Origin: Girardinichthys multiradiatus
Taxonomy: Eukaryota; Chordata; Actinopteri; Cyprinodontiformes; Goodeidae
Reading direction: 5' to 3'
NCBI RefSeq assembly: GCF_021462225.1
Contig: NC_061804.1
Coordinates: 41,479,975 to 41,543,974, forward strand
DNA: 64,000 nucleotides
Shown: piece after piece, positions 58,436 to 64,000 of the stretch
How the letters are laid out: the number at the start of each line of letters is the position of its first letter
How positions within the stretch are numbered: position 1 is the first letter of the stretch
Made by a program: the position numbers and the translations under genes
The notes under the pieces: generated by a model
Databases searched by the model: none
The model's input: only the letters and a program-made list of their open reading frames with translations
What the model was told of the DNA's origin: nothing

Positions 58436-58661
58436 GGATGTCAAGACTGTCTGCTGGACAGCTGATAAGTTGGCATTATTCCCCATGAGTAAGCCATAAC
58501 AGGGCCATACCATAACATTTCTGTATGAAAAGTCCTTTTCATGGGCCTTACAGCAACACTAAAAATTGTATACACCTCTGTTAAAGTTCCAGGAAAATTG
58601 AAATCATGATAAACGATTTCCATTTTTTTTATTGGGGCATAGACCCTCTATAATTCAACAA

Positions 58662-59230
58662 TGTCCGAGCTACCGCACCCAGTTGGCGATCAGACGCCTC
58701 GGAGCTCCTCCAGAACTTGGACCCCAGAAGCAATCACACACTCTATCTAAAGACTATTAAAGGAACTACTCTCAATCAGTTTCTAACTTTTAGCTCTTTT
58801 AATCTAAATTAAGGCAGAGGAATGATTACAGAGATCAGTTGAAGAGCCTCGATAGAAGATCACATGTAGTTTTATATCTGGCACTCCAATGCAATGAATG
58901 TGCACTCCCTCAGTGATTATCAATAGACTATGTGTCACCATTGTGGTGTCTATCTGTTAGATTGTGTAGTAGCGGGTGTCCATACTTAATCTAAGTGTGC
59001 TGTAGCTTTCTAATCAACCCAGTTATACCGGTTGATCCACTATCAACCCCAGTGCCCCAGCCTCAGGTCATTCATGACAACCCTTGGGCCATTTCTCCTT
59101 GTAATGTGTGTCGATGAGCATTCTTATCCTATTGTAACAAAAGGGAAACATTAGAACTTATACTTTATTTCACTATAGTATAAATGGGAAAAACAGCTAT
59201 GAGTCATATTAATAAAGGTTATTCCTAACA
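58662..59230 (-). mobile_element. 3' LTR of endogenous retrovirus A
   Basis: Minus-strand LTR of 569 bp beginning TGTTAGGAAT (59230) and ending CTCGGACA (58662). It matches the solo LTR at 47835-48380 closely apart from indels. It is preceded on the minus strand by a polypurine tract (CAGGGGGGT, 59231-59239), so it is a 3' LTR. It includes a TATA-like box near 58868-58876 as in the other copy. Confidence 0.85.
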
Positions 59231-59697
59231 ACCCCCCTGATGAGGTGTCATTTAAAGGCACCTCACTAATTTAGATCAGTTAACCCCCTAGGCACTGGGT
59301 AGTGGACCACCTGCAACTGGGTACCCACCCCCCGAAACAATCATTCAACTCTGTGTGTGTGTGTTAAACCTATATATGACCAGGGAATCTCCTTCCAGCT
59401 GTCACGTGGTTCCACCCCCCCACCCCCCCAAAGAGGAATCTCTCCGGTAGACCCCTGGTTGTGTCTAAGCAACAGTTTATACACCTAGTGGAGACAACAC
59501 TAACCCCATCAAACCTGTATGTGTATGATTTAGAGAAAAGAGAGAGAAAGGACAACAGTCTGAAGCACAGCAGAAAATTCTGTCTAACATCATGTGAATC
59601 AGTTAATGTAGACCCTAAGTGTTGATTGTCTTCGTCCATCTTCTCTGCCCCCTGAGCAAAATCCATCCCCAAACATCTTTTGGCAGGTTCAGCTGCC
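59231..59697 (-). mobile_element. ERV A 3' non-coding region
   Basis: Ends in the polypurine tract. Shares order and spaced blocks with 60144-60600: CCTGATGAGGTG/CCTGTTGAGGTG, C-rich tract with GAGG, AAGCACAGC, TGTAGACCCT and the CTGTTCCATT/TTCGTCCATC area. That fits two related ERV 3' non-coding regions. No ORF credible. Confidence 0.6.
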
Positions 59698-60143
59698 TGA
59701 AAAGGTTAGTCTTAAAATGGAATATAAAATCATATGTTCATACCGGGCAGATTACGCCCAATTGTAGGTAATTATCAACTACTATTATCATTATCATTAA
59801 GGCAGGCCACATAGTGGCTTAATCAAATGAATCCTTGTCAAACATATTTCATCATAATCAGAAACAATGTACCTGTTTATCACAATTAGAAACCTTTTCA
59901 ATTAAACCAGTCTTCATTGGTTTAAATTGATCACGGCCCCCTCCTTCTTACACCATCTGACAGGCGGTTGTCATTCCCGGAGCCCCTGAGTCCATGAAGC
60001 CCATGGTTGTAGTCATGCACATAAGGATGTTGTGTAAGCTGTAGCAGTGAGCGGTGCGGCAGATAAGAAACAAGGGAAGAGATATTTAATTAGGGCAACA
60101 AAGAGATGATTAGAAAAGGCCACAGAATCATACATCCATAACA
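59698..60143 (-). mobile_element. Probable 3' LTR of endogenous retrovirus B
   Basis: On the minus strand begins TGTTATGGATG directly after a polypurine tract (ACAGGGGGA, 60144-60153) and ends at a TTTTCA boundary near 59698, where ERV A internal sequence resumes. That makes about 446 bp in TG...CA form. The 59698 edge is inferred from the loss of homology to the ERV B 3' region. Confidence 0.6.
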
Positions 60144-60623
60144 ATCCCCCTGTTGAGGTGGGAAAAAACCCACCTCACATCAATCAATGTGTCTAGTGCA
60201 TATAGACCTAAGCTAGAATATGGCAGGCAGGCAGGTCCTTCTGGCCGTCGCGTAACTCCGGCCCCCCAAACGGAGTGTCATCTCTCTGGTAACTGCCTGC
60301 AGCCCTCAGTGTGTGCACCCCCTCTGTTTCCCATAGAACAGACCTATGCTGATGTGTGTCTGAAATTTAAATGATTAAAACATCGCAAATAGATAATAAT
60401 GGCCTGTTGAAAAATTTAAAACAACAAAATTAATAAAAAGCTAGAAGCACAGCGGAAATGAGCAGCACAATGTGTATCAGTATATTGTAGACCCTGAATC
60501 ATAAACCCTGTTCCATTATCTATTGCAGTTGTCTGGTCCTCCTCCTCCTAGCACAGTATCATAATTTCTCCAGCACTTTGGTTTGGTTCCATGGGATCCA
60601 CATCATTACTTGTACTTAAATAT
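60144..60623 (-). mobile_element. ERV B 3' non-coding region
   Basis: Between the envelope tail and the LTR B polypurine tract. Contains the block duplicated at 57601-57722. Confidence 0.65.
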
Positions 60624-60980
60624 TCAGTGGACAACATCAGTGTGCTCTGGCACCAGATCCATTTGAAATTCTGGTAATCTCAAACCTCTGGTATCACTAG
60701 AACCAATCGCACGATCAATACACCTAAGGATGAGAGCTCGAATACACGTTGCACAACAGCATACACAACCTGCGATCACCACAACAACAGTCAATGAAGT
60801 GAATATACTCACCAGTAGGCTTCCCCATTGTCCAGACGATGAATTGTTCATCGACTCCTGATTTTAATTCAGTGGACAGTGATTGCAATCCTTTTAGGGC
60901 CTTTGTTAGAGATCCATCAGGTGCTGTAATTTTTGGGAATAACAGAACAACAAACCTCTCCACAAACATCAATCAACCAT
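60624..60980 (-). pseudogene. Broken retroviral envelope TM C-terminus (ERV B)
   Basis: The minus strand reads an ectodomain end, a strong hydrophobic membrane segment with a cysteine-rich inner flank (VVVVIAGCVCCCATCIRALI, about 60720-60790) and a short cytoplasmic tail. Position directly before the 3' non-coding region and polypurine tract, and the CC-x-x-C juxtamembrane pattern, fit a retroviral TM subunit. The upstream part lies in a different frame (ORF 60724-60972), so there is at least one frameshift near 60840. The surface subunit and fusion peptide are not identified to the right. It is a non-functional fossil. Related fish Env sequences share the CCC tail style; the exact retroviral genus is not settled. 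Confidence 0.6.
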
Positions 60981-62034
60981 TTTTCTTTCTTTTTTTTTTT
61001 TTTTTTGTAAAGATCATATCCAAAGCTATTCTAATTTGACAAGAAATGATTTCAACATCCTGTTTAAACAGCCTTCAGCTGTCTCTCCTGTTTTGCCGTG
61101 GTGTTCTAACAGGAAGCAGTTTGTATTCTAGCAGCCATATCAAATTCAAAAACACATTTTCTGAAAGGTTCCCCCTGACAAAGTTGGCCAATCGGTGTCA
61201 GGGCATCCTGGATGGAGAGGGTAACCAGGGCACATCTTTCCTGTCCAGTCAATAGGTAGTCACCCCCAAAGCAATTATTACCCATAAATCAGTTCTGTTC
61301 AGCAGCAAGTAAAGGTTCAAGGCCTTGTATCAAGTTAATTTACAATCTAAGTTGCAAACAACATCATCTATAAATAAATAACTCAGAAGCACATTGGAAG
61401 TTATAATTTCTATTCATGAAGTTATTTGAATTGATTCAATAGTTGAACACTCCTTTAACTCTTCATGCAATTTATTCCACAATTTCCCACACTCACAAAA
61501 GTAAACATTTTTTTATTTTATTTATTTTCTGTTCATTATTCACACAATTTTACTTTAGAAATCCTTCTCCCCTCTGTAATTTTTGATTTTGTGACCTCCT
61601 TTCAAATTTACCAGGACACAGTCCATCAAGCTTTAACCCAACAAATATAATTTTTATTGTTTACTTCTTTATCACGTTCCCTCTGTTGAAGTAACCCAGC
61701 CCACTGAAAAATGTATAGAAAAGGTTCCACATAATTGCATTTTGTTAGTTGAAAGCAAAAAGATGAGTTGATCTTACCTTATGACCTTATGGTTACTGGA
61801 ATAAATGAATTTAATTCCACAAGCACATTTTTGATGTGTTAGCTTAGTTTTGTCCTCATCCAGAGTTCCATTTGTTTTTCCTGTTGGTTCTTTGGTTTGA
61901 GCCTCCTGTGTGTTATGAGACAAAAACTTCACAGCAGATTAAAATCTTTGGACATGTCAGTTGCTCTCTCTGTGAATCCAGACTGGGTGCACACCCCGAC
62001 TAAAGAGAGGAGGTGAAAGGACAGGGCATGGTTC
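60981..62034. other. AT-rich, unassigned
   Basis: May be degraded ERV B interior, but no gag, pol or env surface motif could be read. T-rich run at 60985-61005. Confidence 0.3.
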
Positions 62035-62116
62035 TTCCTGCCAGCATCCTTATGTACATTGCCTCGAGTGCCTTGTTGCTGAAAAGCGCTATATAAATAA
62101 ACTTGACTTGACATAA
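62035..62116 (+). repeat. LINE/SINE tail fragment
   Basis: Contains GCGCTATATAAATAAACTTG and ACTTGAC, a common teleost SINE/L2 3' end phrase. Short and isolated. Confidence 0.55.
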
Positions 62117-64000
62117 ATCGGTATGTATAATCCGCCAGGGATTTTATTGTTTGTAATTAGATCAACTCTTATCATTTAATGCAACTACCACTTTTGGTGA
62201 AAACAAAAACTTTTAGTATAGGACATTAATTTAAATTTTGTCAGAATGAAATGGTAGGTTTATTCTTTTCAAATTACATAAAGTTAACAGCATTTTTCCT
62301 CCACCTGTAAGTCTTAAATGAGTGATAGTTTTTCCAAGTTCAATCACTGCAATTATTTGTTGTAAAGTGTTCAAAAAATCATCTTTTGGAGTCAGATAAA
62401 ATCTAAGTCTAGCTGGTCGAGGTAAAATCCTAAATTTAATATTGTTTGAAAGCCTGTTGCCTTAAAATTGTCGTTCTGAGAATGTTTTTTCCTTCCAGCT
62501 CGTAAAAGAATTTTCCACAACTGGTGCTGCCAATCCTAGAACACGCTGATGTTATTTATGGCCATGCCACAGAAACTAATCTTCATCCCCTCAAACTTTT
62601 ACTGACTTTATTGTAAAACATCTTGCTCTTGCTTTCAGTAAGAATAAAGGTTCATTTATTCTGGACTTAATCCTCACAGAGATATGAACATGAACTCTGC
62701 ATCTGTATGTGTTGTCTTATTTTGCATCTTGATGTTAAGTATATGTGTCATGTAGTTGCTATGCTGGTGTTTGTGAGAGTGTGTTTGTGTGCGTGTGTCC
62801 TTGAGAACGTTGTGGGTATTTCTGTGTGATTTTTTCATATTTGTTTTATTAGTTTTACTGTTGTTTATCTTCTGTTCTGCAAGGACCCTCACAAAAATGA
62901 GATGGTACATTTCAAGGGGTTACACTTGAAATAATCAGGTATCAGTGCTGCCAATTATACCTTTTACTTCTTTCCATACATAATATGTGTCACCCAAGGT
63001 GTTAATAAGACCTGTCACTACTGGTATGGTGTCATAATAGTTAGGCTTAAATAAAGTCAAAACCAGGTCGAAGGACATTGGATCGTTCCTGCAAATGTTT
63101 CTGTTTGGCCCTGATAAAGCTGCTCTCTTGTAATCATCTGGTTCCATAACAATTATTTGTGGTATTTGTCAGCAAGATTATAACGGCTCTGAATGTTCTG
63201 TTCTAATCTAGCTTTATTTAGATCTATCTATATTTTTTAATGCAGTAAGTCCTTATTATATTTAAGAATGGGGTCACTAGTTTTTATTAGTTGCTATTAT
63301 TCTAATAATGCGAAGTGCTAAATTCTTTAGTTCTAGTGCTTATTTTAATCTCTTTCCATATCTCGATTGGTCTCTTTTTATGTGTAGTGTAGGCATCAAA
63401 AAGGGTCAGAGTATTGTGTTCATTAAATTGTGAATGTAAGTATTAAATCTGAACCATATATACCATTTTTAAAATCTGGTTCAATTACATTTAACTGTAA
63501 CTGAGTCTTGTGGAAAAACTTATCCATTTAGAAGGCTTAATGAAATTGATGAACACAGAAATGAAGGGCATGTTATGTCTTATAATCTTAGTTTGTCTTA
63601 CCCAGTTTTATAAACACACCGTAAAGTTTCAGTCAGCTATAAATTACACTTTGTATTTATTTCAAGTAACTAAAGTTTGTTTCAGTTAACTCAAGTTTTC
63701 TCCATTTCAGTCTAGTCCAGTATTTCTATTAAGGTTCATTTCATCTTGTGTTAAATTTGAGTCTAATTTGATCATTCTGAACCTGACTGGAAAAAGTCAA
63801 ACCATCTGTTAAAATCCTGTTTTGAGGGGAGAGATTGTCCCTTTCTGGCACTTCCTTTTGTGTTATCATAAAGAACTGACCTAATATTATTATGTTACTG
63901 CTGAGGATCAGAGCGTCAGACAGTTTAAAATGTTTTTACCTTTCAAGCAGGCGGTCCATGGCCAGGACTGCTTCTCCAGACCTAAAAACTCAAAATTCCA
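62117..64000. other. AT-rich end of the window, unassigned
   Basis: No gene is supported. A minus-strand 70-codon ORF at 62935-63147 (NDPMSFDLVLTLFKPNYYDT, IPVVTGLINTLGDTYYVWKE) looks protein-like and may be a worn piece of an ERV or other element, but no family is recognised. A GT-rich stretch lies at 62760-62795. Confidence 0.35.

Noticed and set aside
1..64000. CRISPR arrays, bacterial operons or defence systems
   Set aside because: No regularly spaced identical repeats and no prokaryotic gene layout; all coding evidence is spliced vertebrate genes and eukaryotic transposons.

Overview
The window is nuclear DNA from a ray-finned fish, most likely a percomorph teleost. The evidence is short GT-AG introns, CA and GT microsatellites, teleost-type LINE, Tc1, hAT and SINE debris, and a Delta gene whose closest recognisable relative is fish deltaC. 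No bacterial, organellar or free-viral organisation is seen. I cannot name the species. All identifications come from reading the sequence against remembered families; no search was run.

Four protein-coding genes can be supported, all on the minus strand. From the left they are: (1) a ppp1r14a-like (CPI-17 family) PP1-inhibitor gene with three exons at 4378-8331, whose last exon was not found; (2) a complete seven-exon Delta ligand, best called deltaC (dlc), at 11183-15412, predicted 628 residues, with a TATA box just upstream; (3) a four-coding-exon Myb/SANT-like DNA-binding protein gene (NAIF1/MYPOP type) at 37063-43329, predicted 345 residues, with a 5 kb intron full of transposons; (4) a complete ten-coding-exon capns1, the calpain small subunit, at 50258-55978, predicted 216 residues, with a probable non-coding first exon near 56.8 kb. 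PPP1R14A, DLL3 and CAPNS1 all lie on human 19q13, so the block looks like conserved synteny and supports reading the Delta gene as the DLL3/deltaC lineage. Nothing suggests these genes act in one pathway.

The rest is mostly transposon debris. Region by region: 0-4 kb, L1/Tx1 and L2-type fragments inside or beyond the ppp1r14a-like gene; 8.8-9.5 kb, a foldback element with an AT-rich palindrome array; 18.8-28.1 kb, a dense nest (L2 3' fragment, Tc1 relic split by a LINE tail, L2-type LINE joined to a Ty3/gypsy relic, an LTR, a SINE and a hAT MITE); 32.4-34.1 kb, an L1/Tx1-type LINE; 35.8-36.2 kb, a Tc1 transposase relic; 38.3-42.4 kb, L2 fragment, Tc1 relic and a large APE-type LINE inside the SANT gene intron; 45.7-47.2 kb, two 380-430 bp arms in inverted orientation; 47.8-48.4 kb, a solo retroviral-type LTR with a 4-bp target duplication; 57.5-61.0 kb, two nested, related endogenous-retrovirus 3' ends on the minus strand with LTRs, polypurine tracts and a broken envelope tail. 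The last 3 kb is AT-rich and mostly unassigned.

The observations most worth a second look are the palindrome-array foldback element, the large inverted repeat at 45.7-47.2 kb, the ERV family represented by a solo LTR plus nested 3' ends, the SANT-domain gene, and two unrecognised ORFs beside and within capns1.
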